Source: Streptomyces sp. NBC_00457 (GTDB lineage Bacteria > Actinomycetota > Actinomycetes > Streptomycetales > Streptomycetaceae). From it: a DNA stretch of 64,000 nucleotides. Location of the stretch: positions 248,001-312,000 of the forward strand of contig NZ_CP107905.1 of assembly GCF_036014015.1 (NCBI RefSeq), given 5' to 3'. The position numbers and the translations under genes are program-made. The stretch's first letter is position 1. Every line of letters begins with the position of its first letter. Positions 25,964-33,985 of the stretch are shown here, one piece after another. The notes under the pieces were generated by a model, which saw nothing but the letters and a program-made list of their open reading frames with translations, had not been told where the DNA came from and ran no database searches.

Positions 25964-26785
25964 TCAGGCGGCATACAGGTCGAAGGTCGAGCTGCGCCGC
26001 TCTCCGGCGACGACATCCAGTCGCGGGTCGACGGCCAGCATGGCCTGGTGCAGGCGCTGCACCTGCGGCGAGGGCTCGACACCCAGCTCGTCGATCAGCC
26101 GGTTGCGCAGTTGCCGGTAGACGGCGAGGGCCGAGGCCTGCCGCCCCGACCGGTACATGGCCACCATGGCCTGCGAGTGCAGCCCTTCGTGCTGCGGGTA
26201 GCGCGCCGTCAGCTCGGCGAGTTCCGCGATGAGTTCGGCGTGCCGGCCGAGCCGCAGGTCGGCGTCGATGCGCCGCTCGACGGTGCCGAGCCGGCTCTCC
26301 TCCAGGCGCATGACCTCGATGGCGAGGATCGGTCCGACCCGTACGTCGACCAGCGCGGGCCCGCGCCACAGCTCCAGCGCCTTACGGAAACGGGCAGCCG
26401 AGGTCGCGTCGTCCCCGGTCTCGAAGGCTGACCTGCCTTCGGTGACCATGCGTTCGTACTCGTGCACGTCGACGCTCTCGGGCGGTATCTGCAGCAGATA
26501 GCCGCCGTGGCGGGTGGCGAGCACTTCCTTGGCCGTGCCGGGGGCGTCGGGCCCCATCGCGGTGCCCAGGCGCCGGCGCAGCTGGAGGATGTAGGTCTGC
26601 AGCGTGGTGAGCGCGCTCTGCGGCGGCTCGGTTCCCCAGATTTCCTCCATGAGCATGGGAACGGGCATCACCCGTCCGGGGTAGAGGGCCAGCAGGGAAA
26701 GAATCTGCCGCGGCTTTCCGGCCGTCGGGACAATCGATCCCCCATTGACCTCGGCACTCAACGGACCCAGAACCTGAATCTTCAC
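25964..26785 (-). CDS. SARP-family transcriptional activator
   Basis: The 273-aa protein starts at ATG 26785. The N-terminal OmpR-like winged helix (MKIQVLGPLSAEVNGGSIV, GKPRQILSLLALYPGRVMPV, LIEEIW-like LMEEIWGTEPPQSALTTLQT) is followed by a bacterial transcriptional activator domain with the helical repeats RFRKALELWRGPALVDV and RLEESRLGTVERRIDADL. SARPs switch on type II polyketide and other clusters by binding heptamer direct repeats. CTCAAGx repeats found at several promoters here are candidate targets. It is followed downstream by the thioesterase operon. Confidence 0.92.
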   Translation of the reverse strand: MKIQVLGPLSAEVNGGSIVPTAGKPRQILSLLALYPGRVMPVPMLMEEIWGTEPPQSALTTLQTYILQLRRRLGTAMGPDAPGTAKEVLATRHGGYLLQIPPESVDVHEYERMVTEGRSAFETGDDATSAARFRKALELWRGPALVDVRVGPILAIEVMRLEESRLGTVERRIDADLRLGRHAELIAELAELTARYPQHEGLHSQAMVAMYRSGRQASALAVYRQLRNRLIDELGVEPSPQVQRLHQAMLAVDPRLDVVAGERRSSTFDLYAA

Positions 26786-27550
26786 TGCTTTCCTCCGTAG
26801 CTCGCCGAGTTCCTCTCATGGCTGAATTCCGTCACCGTCAGCACACTAGCCAACATCGCGCCACACCCTCCTTTCTTCGACCAGAGCTCGAGGAGGTTTC
26901 AGCGGAACACCTGGATCCGCACAATTGCGTCCGGCGTATCACGGGATGCTCTTCCCGGCCGCCCTTCCCATGGAGTTTTTACTGCAGAGAAACCGAATGT
27001 GCGGAACTCGAAATTCCGTCTGGCGGGCATGTCCCGTGGGGAGGGGTGTCACCGGTGCGCACGCGTCAGGGGAAGAGCGCGCGGTTTCGGCGCCGCCGGT
27101 GACGGCCCGCAGGTGTGCTCAGCGGCCCGGGTGCGGGGCGCCCGGCCACGGCACGGGCAGGGCGGCGCACGCCGGGCGCGGCGCGCGTCCTGGCTTCGGC
27201 GCTCCGGGACGTTTGCCGGCGGCGAGGCGGCCCCCGGCGGGTCGGGCGGGCCGGGCTGCGGTGTCCTTGTGGGCGGTCAGGACCATGACGGCGAAGACGG
27301 TGGCGGCCACGGGGTGAGAGCCGGCGTACGGTCCGTGCGGGCCGCAGCTTCCGGGCCACTGCCGGATCCTGTGCGGCGGCCGGCGTGTTCAGGCCGTTGC
27401 GCCAGGGGCGGCGGCGGACCCCCGCGGGCCGGGCGGCAGGGAGAGCAGGGAGAGCTCAGCGGTCTTAAGGGCGGGTGCCTGCCGCTGTCCGGGGCGCCGG
27501 CGGACCGGGGCTCCCCCGCAGCACGCAGGCGTCCGGGAACGGGCCCTCAC
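26786..27550. other. Gap between the two SARP genes
   Basis: In 765 bases I see no convincing gene. A short hydrophobic frame at 27119-27310 (minus) lacks a ribosome site and family resemblance. The 26800-27010 part is less GC-rich and probably holds the promoter of the first SARP. Confidence 0.4.
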
Positions 27551-28390
27551 TCAACTCGTCGCGACGAGCCGCTCCTTGGCCGCGCCGGCTGCCGCCGGCT
27601 CGGGGCTGGCGGTGAGGACGGACCGCTGCAGGCGCTGCAGCGCCGCGGACGGCTCCAGGCCGAGGTCGCGGACGAGCGTGACCCGCAGCCGCTGATAGGC
27701 CTCCAGGGCCTCTCCGCGCCGCCCCGAGCGGTACAGCGCGAGCATGAACTGGCCGTGCAGGCTCTCGTGGGTGCGGTAACGGTTCACCAAGACCGTCAGC
27801 TCGGCCAGCAGTTCACGGTGGCGCCCCAGCCGCAGGTCGGCCTCGATGCGCTGGTCGAGAGCGCACAGCCGGCTCTCCTCGAGGCGCTTGATCTCCGTCT
27901 CCAGCTGCTCCCCGACCTGGACGTCCGCGAAGGCGGTGCCGGACCACAGCGCGAGCGCTTCGCGCAGCTGGCGCGCGGCGCCGGGGAAGTCACCCGCGTC
28001 CATGGCCCGGTATCCCGTGCCCGCGAGCCGCTCGAACAGGCGGACATCGCTGGGGCCGCCGCCGCTGGCCAGCAGATAGCCGCCGGGCATCGTCACCAGC
28101 ACCTCCTTGGCGGTGCGCGGTGCGCCGGGTCCGTGCGCACCGCCGCGCTCGTCCTGGTCCAGGGCCACGGCGATGAGTTCGCGCAGCTGCAGGACGTACG
28201 TCTGCAAGGTGGTGCGGGCGCTGCGCGGCGGGGTGACGCCCCAGAGCTCCTCGATCAGGGCGGCCACGGGCACCACCCGGTCGGCGTGCAGCGCCAGCAG
28301 GGCCAGAACCTGGCGCGGCTTGGGAGCCGTCGGCGTTATGGAGACGCCGTTCTCCGTGACGGCCAGTGCCCCGAGTACCTTGATGTCCAC
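27551..28390 (-). CDS. Second SARP-family transcriptional activator
   Basis: The 279-aa protein starts at ATG 28390. MDIKVLGALAVTENGVSITP, APKPRQVLALLALHADRVVP and ELWGVTPPRSARTTLQTYVL form the DNA-binding domain. LREALALWSGTAFADVQVGE and RLEESRLCALDQRIEADLRL belong to the activator domain. It resembles but is clearly distinct from its neighbour (an old duplication or separate acquisition). Its promoter carries an ARE-like palindrome overlapping a TTGACA -35 and, further up, heptamer repeats. It is therefore probably repressed by a butyrolactone receptor and possibly acted on by a SARP. Confidence 0.92.
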   Translation of the reverse strand: MDIKVLGALAVTENGVSITPTAPKPRQVLALLALHADRVVPVAALIEELWGVTPPRSARTTLQTYVLQLRELIAVALDQDERGGAHGPGAPRTAKEVLVTMPGGYLLASGGGPSDVRLFERLAGTGYRAMDAGDFPGAARQLREALALWSGTAFADVQVGEQLETEIKRLEESRLCALDQRIEADLRLGRHRELLAELTVLVNRYRTHESLHGQFMLALYRSGRRGEALEAYQRLRVTLVRDLGLEPSAALQRLQRSVLTASPEPAAAGAAKERLVATS

Positions 28391-28479
28391 GCGATCTCCC
28401 CTGTCTTATGCACGAGCTCCGGTCATTCCGTGGCCGCCAGCGGAGGCCACTCCGGCTCCTCACCCAGGGTAAAAACAGC

Positions 28480-28510
28480 ACGCGCGGTATGTCAATACCA
28501 AACCGCGCGT
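28480..28510 (-). promoter_or_regulatory. ARE-like palindrome at the second SARP promoter
   Basis: ACGCGCGGT (28480-28488) and ACCGCGCGT (28502-28510) form an inverted repeat whose centre contains TTGACA on the minus strand, a good -35. Binding by a TetR-type butyrolactone receptor here would block the SARP promoter. Confidence 0.6.
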
Positions 28511-28582
28511 CCTGTATCTCTTTGGTCCCGAGTCGAGGTCATGCACTCATTGAGCAGGGCAAACGCTTGATCTCCGGCGGGA

Positions 28583-28622
28583 CTCAAGGTGTTCGCGGGG
28601 CATCCTCGAGGGCTTCTCAAGG
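28583..28622 (-). promoter_or_regulatory. SARP-type heptamer direct repeats
   Basis: CTCAAGG (28583), CTCGAGG (28605) and CTCAAGG (28616) are spaced 22 and 11 bases, so they lie on one face of the helix. They lie about 200 bases upstream of the second SARP gene and may be an autoregulatory or cross-regulatory site. Confidence 0.45.
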
Positions 28623-28655
28623 GAAAGCAGGGAGGGCGTGACCGGGATCCGGGCA

Positions 28656-29345
28656 TTAAACAAACCTCTTGGTATGCAAATTTTGGGGGTTCACCTGCGC
28701 GGACTGCTCCTGCGCGGGGACGGCGTTCAGCAGGTTCGAGCCCGCGCACACCAGCTGGTCCCTGGCCTGCCGGCCGGCGAGCAGCGGCAGGAGAACCTCC
28801 CACAAGCGGGTGACGCTGCGGCGGGAGAGCCAGGAGGCGTCCTCGCCGCCGAGGATCTCGAAGCCCGCGGTCGCGGCGACGATGACGCGGGCCCCGTCCG
28901 CGGCGGACACGGCGGGCGCCAGAGCGCCGCTGCGCTCGGCCCGCCCAAGGCTGTCCTCGACCCAGCGCTGCCACTGCCTGCGCAGGGAGGGCCCGCCCCG
29001 GCGCGCGACGTCGCCGGCGAGTTCGAAGCCGGCGCGGACCACGATGTCGCGGGCGAGGCTGTCCATCAGAGCGTGCGTGGCGTCCACCACCGTCTGCAGG
29101 GAGTCGCCGTGGCGGGCCCGCGCCGCCTCGGTGATCCGCCCGACGGCCTCGGCGGCCTCGGCCCGGACCGCTTCGGCGAGCCGGTTCTTGCTGGCGAAGT
29201 GGAAGTGCAGCGCTCCGTTGCTGACACCGGCCCGGCTGCTGATGGCGCTCAGCGACGCGGCGACAAAGCCCTCCTCGGCGAACACCGCGGCCGCGGCCTG
29301 GATCAGCGCGTGCCGGGTGCGGGCCGCTCGCTCCTGTTTGACCAT
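28656..29345 (-). CDS. TetR-family gamma-butyrolactone receptor-like regulator
   Basis: The 229-aa protein starts at ATG 29345. MVKQERAARTRHALIQAAAA, EEGFVAASLSAISSRAGVSN and GALHFHFASKNRLAEAVRAE are the HTH of the ScbR/ArpA subfamily. The ligand-binding half keeps VRAGFELAGDVAR and a late WEVLLPLLAG. It may be a true receptor or a pseudo-receptor of the ScbR2/JadR2 type. Its 3' end overlaps an ARE-like site reading towards the second SARP. It lies 74 bases downstream of the carboxylase gene and may be co-transcribed with it. Confidence 0.88.
   Translation of the reverse strand: MVKQERAARTRHALIQAAAAVFAEEGFVAASLSAISSRAGVSNGALHFHFASKNRLAEAVRAEAAEAVGRITEAARARHGDSLQTVVDATHALMDSLARDIVVRAGFELAGDVARRGGPSLRRQWQRWVEDSLGRAERSGALAPAVSAADGARVIVAATAGFEILGGEDASWLSRRSVTRLWEVLLPLLAGRQARDQLVCAGSNLLNAVPAQEQSAQVNPQNLHTKRFV
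28658..28680 (-). promoter_or_regulatory. ARE-like operator overlapping the 3' end of the TetR gene
   Basis: AAACAAACC and GGTATGCAAA flank a four-base spacer: a classical autoregulatory element arrangement (CATACC-NNNN-GGTTTG read on the other strand). It lies upstream of the second SARP gene. Confidence 0.55.
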
Positions 29346-29419
29346 GTGCTGTCTCCTACAGAAGGCGGGAGGCCGAAAGCCGGCACCGCACCGGCGTCCC
29401 ACGTCCCGTGGGCGTAGTG

Positions 29420-31012
29420 CTACTGCGGGGGATTGCCGTGCTTGCGGGAGGGCAGGTCGGCGTGCTTGCTGCGGAGCATGGCCAGGGAGCGGATCAGGAC
29501 CTCGCGGGTGGCGGCCGGGTCGATGACGTCGTCGACCAGCCCGCGCTCGGCCGCGTAGTAGGGGTGCATCAGCTCGGCCTTGTACTCCTTGACCATCTTG
29601 TGCCGCATGGCCTCGGGGTCCTCCGCCTCGGCGATCTGGCGGCGGAAGATGACGTTCGCGGCGCCCTCGGCGCCCATCACGGCGATCTCGTTCGTCGGCC
29701 AGGCATAGGTCAGGTCGGCGCCGGTGGACGCCGAGTCCATGACGATGTACGCGCCGCCGTAGGCCTTGCGCAGGATCAGCGAGATCCGCGGCACGGTCGC
29801 GTTGCAGTAGGCGTACAGCAGCTTCGCGCCGTGCCGGATGATCCCGCCGTGCTCCTGGCCGACGCCGGGCAAAAATCCGGGGACGTCCAGCAGGGTGAGG
29901 AGCGGGATGTTGAAGGCGTCGCACATCTGGACGAAGCGTGCGGCCTTCTCCGACGCCTCGATGTCCAGCACCCCGGCCAGGCTCTGCGGCTGGTTGGCGA
30001 CGATGCCGACGACCTGGCCGTCCAGCCGGGCCAGCGCGCAGATGATGTTGCGGGCCCAGCGCTCGTGGACCTCGAGGTACTCACCGTCGTCGACGATCTC
30101 CTCGATCACCTTGGCCATGTCGTAGGGCCGGTTGCCGTCGGCGGGCACCAGGTCCAGCAGCACGTCCGAGCGCCGCTCGGCCCGGTCGCCGCCGGGCGCC
30201 TTCGGCGGGGCCTGACGGTTGTTCTGCGGGAGCATCGACAGCAGGTAGCGCACCTCCGCCAGACAGGTCTCCTCGTCGTCGTAGGCGAAGTGGGCCACGC
30301 CGGAAGTCTCGGCGTGCACGTCCGCGCCGCCCAGGCCGTTGTGGGTGATCTCCTCGCCGGTGACCGCCTTGACCACGTCCGGGCCGGTGATGAACATCTG
30401 GCTGGTCTCGCGGACCATGAACACGAAGTCGGTCAGCGCCGGGCTGTAGGCCGCGCCGCCCGCGCACGGGCCCAGCATCACCGAGATCTGCGGGATCACC
30501 CCCGAGGCCCGGGTGTTGCGCTGGAAGATGCCGCCGTAGCCGGCAAGCGCGCTGACGCCCTCCTGGATGCGGGCGCCGGCGCCGTCGTTCAGCGACACCA
30601 GCGGCGCCCCGGTGGCCAGGGCCATGTCCATGATCTTGTGGATCTTCTCGGCATGCGCCTCGCCCAGCGCGCCGCCGAAGATGCGGAAGTCGTGGGCGTA
30701 GACGAAGACCGTGCGGCCCTCCACCGTCCCCCAGCCGGTGACCACACCGTCCGTGTACGGCTTTTTCAGCTCCAGCCCGAAGCCGGTCGCCCGGTGCCGG
30801 CGCAGCTGCTCGACCTCCCGGAACGAACCCTCGTCCAGCAGCAGCTCGATGCGCTCCCTCGCGGTCAGCTTGCCCCGGGCGTGCTGCGCCGCGCTCGCCT
30901 TCTCGCTCGGCCCGGCCAGCGCCTGCTCACGGATGCTGTGCAGTTCCGCCACGCGCCCGCGCAGATCGGTGGGCCCCGGTCCGACGGGGGCCGGGGCAGT
31001 CGTCATCGCCAT
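29420..31012 (-). CDS. Acyl-CoA carboxylase beta (carboxyltransferase) subunit
   Basis: The 530-aa protein starts at ATG 31012 behind AGGAAGG. It has the two crotonase-fold halves of AccB/PccB. N-half segments are GKLTARERIELLLDEGSF, NDGAGARIQEGVSALAGYGG and GPCAGGAAYSPAL; C-half segments are LLDVPGFLPGVGQE, RKAYGGAYIVM and WPTNEIAVMGAEGAAN. It carboxylates acetyl- or propionyl-CoA together with a biotinylated alpha subunit. Malonyl-CoA supply for the polyketide and for the NphT7-type enzyme is the likely purpose. An epsilon subunit gene lies just upstream on the same strand and an ARE-like palindrome sits between them, so precursor supply may be under butyrolactone control. Confidence 0.93.
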   Translation of the reverse strand: MAMTTAPAPVGPGPTDLRGRVAELHSIREQALAGPSEKASAAQHARGKLTARERIELLLDEGSFREVEQLRRHRATGFGLELKKPYTDGVVTGWGTVEGRTVFVYAHDFRIFGGALGEAHAEKIHKIMDMALATGAPLVSLNDGAGARIQEGVSALAGYGGIFQRNTRASGVIPQISVMLGPCAGGAAYSPALTDFVFMVRETSQMFITGPDVVKAVTGEEITHNGLGGADVHAETSGVAHFAYDDEETCLAEVRYLLSMLPQNNRQAPPKAPGGDRAERRSDVLLDLVPADGNRPYDMAKVIEEIVDDGEYLEVHERWARNIICALARLDGQVVGIVANQPQSLAGVLDIEASEKAARFVQMCDAFNIPLLTLLDVPGFLPGVGQEHGGIIRHGAKLLYAYCNATVPRISLILRKAYGGAYIVMDSASTGADLTYAWPTNEIAVMGAEGAANVIFRRQIAEAEDPEAMRHKMVKEYKAELMHPYYAAERGLVDDVIDPAATREVLIRSLAMLRSKHADLPSRKHGNPPQ

Positions 31013-31071
31013 GTCAGGTGCCTTCCTGGGACAAGACCGTCAGGCCCCGTCCCGGATCGTGACAGCATAAT

Positions 31072-31096
31072 AACAAACCGCATGCGCGGTTTCTAT
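31072..31096 (-). promoter_or_regulatory. ARE-like perfect palindrome upstream of the carboxylase gene
   Basis: AAACCGC (31075-31081) and GCGGTTT (31086-31092) surround ATGC, with A/T-rich flanks (AATAAC, CTATTTT). This is a strong candidate receptor site 60-80 bases before the carboxylase start. Confidence 0.65.
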
Positions 31097-31137
31097 TTTG
31101 GATCCGGTGAACACGTGGAGGAGATCACCACCGGCCG

Positions 31138-31326
31138 TCAGCGCCAGCCGTCCGGCGCCGCATAGGCGTCCGGCGTGCGCCACCACCGCATGGCGGCCGC
31201 CGGCGGCTGCCCGGGCTCCTGCCCGGCACCCGCCCGCAGCGCGAGCAGCACCGCGACCACGGCGGCCAGTTCCGCCTCGTCGGGCCGGCCCCGCTCCACC
31301 CTGATCAGGACTTCCCTCCCGTCCAT
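31138..31326 (-). CDS. Acyl-CoA carboxylase epsilon subunit
   Basis: The 62-aa protein starts at ATG 31326 behind GGGGGAG. VLIRVERGRPDEAELAAVVA and the C-terminal WWRTPDAYAAPDGWR are the two parts of the small actinobacterial epsilon subunit (RVVRGNPTPEELAAL ... W). The subunit stabilises the alpha-beta carboxylase complex. It is the start of an accE-accB pair, with 125 bases between the genes. Confidence 0.85.
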   Translation of the reverse strand: MDGREVLIRVERGRPDEAELAAVVAVLLALRAGAGQEPGQPPAAAMRWWRTPDAYAAPDGWR

Positions 31327-31352
31327 CCGACCGCTCCCCCTTCGCCTCGGGC

Positions 31353-31405
31353 CTCAAGGACACGGTCGGACAGACCGCTCAAGAATGGCTTTGAGCTCAC
31401 TTGAG
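31353..31405 (-). promoter_or_regulatory. Possible SARP heptamers upstream of accE
   Basis: CTCAAGx-type heptamers occur at 31353-31359 and 31378-31384 on the plus strand, and at 31405-31399 and 31395-31389 (CTCAAGT, CTCAAAG; spacing 10) on the minus strand. They resemble the qcrB box but the spacing is less regular. The rest of the 31327-31662 gap holds the ARE of the AfsA-like gene. Confidence 0.4.
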
Positions 31406-31580
31406 GTACCGGGCGGGCCGCCCCTCTCACCGCACCGGCACACCACAGCCGTCACACGGCCCGGCGTGCGCGGACGACCTGCGCGTTGCGGGCGGGTCCC
31501 GAGGCCGCCGATGATCGGCTCCACATGTGGGAATGGACCGTTCCATATCGCACCGGGCGGAGTGCCGCGTTCCTTCTAGA

Positions 31581-31603
31581 AATTAAACCGGGTGGTATGT
31601 ATC
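31581..31603 (+). promoter_or_regulatory. ARE-like operator upstream of the AfsA-like gene
   Basis: AATTAAACCGGGTGGTATGT reads on the other strand ACATACC-NNN-GGTTTAATT, close to the consensus bound by ArpA/ScbR-type receptors. It lies 60-80 bases before the start. Confidence 0.65.
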
Positions 31604-31662
31604 TTCGCTGTCCTGAGAGGCTCCGCCACTGACATTCAAGCCAAAGCGGCTCAGGGGGAATC

Positions 31663-32658
31663 ATGTCTGCGAGCACGTTCCACAGGAACCGCGCGATACG
31701 CGGCGCGGCACACACCGAGAACGACACCACTGCCACCGGGGCCGGCGCCCTCCCCTACCGGTCCCTGACCACCACGGTCCCCAAGGAATTCGTCCACCGC
31801 GCGAGCGTCGCCGAGGTCATGCTGACGGACTGGGCGCGCGCAGGCGAGGACCGCTTCCGCCTCGCGGCCCAGTGGCCCCGCGGACACAGCTTCTTCGTCA
31901 ACGTGGACGGCTGCCACGACCCGCTGATCGCTGCCGAAACGATCCGCCAGGCCGGCATTCTCCTGGCGCACACCGAGTACGGGGTCCCCCTCGGCCACCA
32001 CTTCCTGGTGAGCGATCTCAGCGTGGCCGTCCGCCCCCGGCACCTGCGCGTCGCCGCGGCACCCGCCTCGCTCGAACTCGACGTCAGGTGCCGCGACATC
32101 AAACAGCGCGGCGGCACGGTGCAGGGATTCAGGATCGAGGTGGACATCTACCGCGACGGCCACCTCGCCGCCACCGGCGGCGGCGCGCACACCTGCATCA
32201 CCCCCCGGGTCTACCAGCGGCTGCGCGCCGCCCGCGTCCCCGACGGCACCCGGCCCCCGGTGATGGCGCTGACGGCCCCGGTGCCCCCGCAGACCGTCGG
32301 GCGCATGTCGCCGACCGACGTGGTCCTGTCCCCCACCGGCACGCCGAACCGCTGGCAGCTGCGGGTGGACACCCGCCACCCGGTGCTCTTCGACCACATG
32401 GTCGACCACGTGCCCGGCATGATGCTCTTCGAAGCCGCCCGCCAGGCCGCGGCCGCCACCCTGGGACATGCCTCCCTGCCACTCGCCGTCACCAGTGAAT
32501 TCCACCGGTACGTCGAACTGGACACACCGTGCGTGATCGAAGCGCGCCGCCTGCCCGCGGCCGGCCCGGGCCGCGAGGAGTCCGTGCTCGTGACCGCCCA
32601 CCAGGACGAGGCGGCCGTCTTCCGGTCCACGGTGACCATGGCGCCGCTGCCCGCCTAA
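31663..32658 (+). CDS. AfsA-type gamma-butyrolactone/butenolide synthase
   Basis: The 331-aa protein starts at ATG 31663 behind CAGGGGG. It contains two AfsA hot-dog repeats. The first includes VPKEFVHRASVAEVMLTDW, HSFFVNVDGCHDPLIAAETI and GVPLGHHFLVSDLSV. The second includes DTRHPVLFDHMVDHVPGMML and FEAARQAAAATL. AfsA joins a beta-ketoacyl-ACP to dihydroxyacetone phosphate, the first step to autoregulator signals. Together with two ScbR-type receptors and six ARE-like sites it makes a complete quorum-sensing module inside the cluster. A 14-base-pair hairpin follows the stop. Confidence 0.92.
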   Translation: MSASTFHRNRAIRGAAHTENDTTATGAGALPYRSLTTTVPKEFVHRASVAEVMLTDWARAGEDRFRLAAQWPRGHSFFVNVDGCHDPLIAAETIRQAGILLAHTEYGVPLGHHFLVSDLSVAVRPRHLRVAAAPASLELDVRCRDIKQRGGTVQGFRIEVDIYRDGHLAATGGGAHTCITPRVYQRLRAARVPDGTRPPVMALTAPVPPQTVGRMSPTDVVLSPTGTPNRWQLRVDTRHPVLFDHMVDHVPGMMLFEAARQAAAATLGHASLPLAVTSEFHRYVELDTPCVIEARRLPAAGPGREESVLVTAHQDEAAVFRSTVTMAPLPA

Positions 32659-32672
32659 GACACCCGCCGCCC

Positions 32673-32707
32673 GTGCCCGGGCCCGGCACGCCGCCGGGCC
32701 CGGGCAC
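32673..32707 (+). terminator. Strong hairpin terminator after the AfsA-like gene
   Basis: GTGCCCGGGCCCGG (32673-32686) pairs perfectly with CCGGGCCCGGGCAC (32694-32707) over a seven-base loop, 15 bases after the stop. Confidence 0.75.
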
Positions 32708-32726
32708 GCCGGACGGCTGGCTGCGC

Positions 32727-32880
32727 GCCGTAGGGCGGGTTCTACGCGCCGCCGGACGGCACGGTTCTGCGCGCCGGAGGGCGGGTTCTGCGCGCGGCCG
32801 GAGGGCGGGTTCTGCGCGCCGCAGGCCCGCGGGTTCTGCGCGCCGCCGGAGGGCGGGTTCTGCGCGCCGCGGGCCCGCGG
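32727..32880. repeat. Degenerate tandem repeat with GGCGGGTTCTGCGCGCCG units
   Basis: About six imperfect copies of a unit centred on GGGTTCTGCGCGCC occur head to tail in the spacer between the convergent AfsA-like and reductase genes. Unit length varies between roughly 24 and 30 bases. Confidence 0.6.
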
Positions 32881-32921
32881 CTGCGGGCCGCGGGCCTGCG
32901 GCGCGGTGCCCGCGTGCCTGC

Positions 32922-33776
32922 TCAGGCGGGCAGCGGCCCGAACGCCGCGAGATGTGCCTGGGCCCAGGCACGGAAGGTGCCCGCCTCACGGCCCGTCACC
33001 CGCCGGACCGTGTCCTGCACCCCGGCCTTGGCCCCCGCCCTGAGCCGCCCGGCGCTCTGAAGCAGCGCCTCGACCACCGGCGCCGGATAGCGCCCGGCCA
33101 GCGCGGCGCGTGCCTGGCCGGGGCTGAGCTCCTCGAACCTCAGCGCGACACCGAGCAGCTCGCCCAGCTGCCGCGCCTGCTCGGCCGCGGTGAGCGCCTG
33201 CGGCCCGGTCAGGGTGTAGGCGCGCTGGGCGTGCCCCTCCTCCACCAGCGCCCGCACCGCCACCTCCGCGACGTCCGCGGGATCCACACAGGCGTGGGCC
33301 GACTGCCCGTACAGCGCCCGGACGGTGCCCTCCGCGCGGACGGACGCCGCCCAGGACAGGCAGTTGGACATGAACGCGCGCGGACGCAGCAGGGTCCACT
33401 CCAGGCCGGAGGCGCACAGCCGTTCCTCGCCGGCACGCTGCCACCGGGTGATGAGATCACCCGCCTGCCCGTCCAGGACGGCCGCCGCGGAGAGCTTCAC
33501 CACCCGCTGCACTCCGGCCATTTCGGCAGCGCGCAGGAAACGGGCGTCGTCATCGCCGCCCACGCGGGTGGTGACAAGAAACGCCGCCCGTACACCCGCA
33601 AGAGCCCGGGCGAGCGAGCGCGGATCCCCGTAGTCCCCGGCGACCGTCTCCGCCGTCGCCGCCGCCCCCGTGACCCTGGCGGGATCCCTGGCCATGATGC
33701 GCACCGGCAGGTCGGCCGGAAGCCGCCCCACCACTTGACGCCCCACCGTCCCCGTGCCGCCCGTCACCAGGATCAC
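32922..33776 (-). CDS. NAD(P)H-binding atypical SDR (NmrA-like)
   Basis: The 284-aa protein starts at GTG 33776, behind GGGGGAGG; an upstream in-frame ATG at 33824 has no such support. VILVTGGTGTVGRQVVGRL is the Rossmann glycine motif, followed by RVVKLSAAAVLDG and GLEWTLLRPRAFMSN. It lacks the SDR catalytic YxxxK, as usual for NmrA/quinone-reductase-like members. Its position between the AfsA-like and receptor genes suggests a reductive step in autoregulator synthesis, but homology to ScbB/BprA is not evident to me. A quinone or tailoring reductase is an alternative. Confidence 0.72.
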   Translation of the reverse strand: MILVTGGTGTVGRQVVGRLPADLPVRIMARDPARVTGAAATAETVAGDYGDPRSLARALAGVRAAFLVTTRVGGDDDARFLRAAEMAGVQRVVKLSAAAVLDGQAGDLITRWQRAGEERLCASGLEWTLLRPRAFMSNCLSWAASVRAEGTVRALYGQSAHACVDPADVAEVAVRALVEEGHAQRAYTLTGPQALTAAEQARQLGELLGVALRFEELSPGQARAALAGRYPAPVVEALLQSAGRLRAGAKAGVQDTVRRVTGREAGTFRAWAQAHLAAFGPLPA

Positions 33777-33924
33777 CGCGGCCCCTCCCCCGTCCGGCCG
33801 GGGGACAGCCCCCCGGCACACCATGATCCACTCAACGCTCTTGGCCTTCCTGCCGCGACGGTTTTGAGCACCTCATTGAATGCCGTACGGCTGGAGGGGG
33901 TACGAGAACCCCCAACCGGCTGTA

Positions 33925-33950
33925 AGATACAAACTGTGCGGTTTTTTCTG
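33925..33950 (+). promoter_or_regulatory. ARE-like operator upstream of the second receptor gene
   Basis: GATACAAAC-TGTG-CGGTTTTTT lies 36 bases before the start of the TetR gene, the position expected for autoregulation by an ScbR-type receptor. Confidence 0.6.
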
Positions 33951-33985
33951 GGCCTCCGGGGCTCACCGAACAAAGGAGGCCGAAC

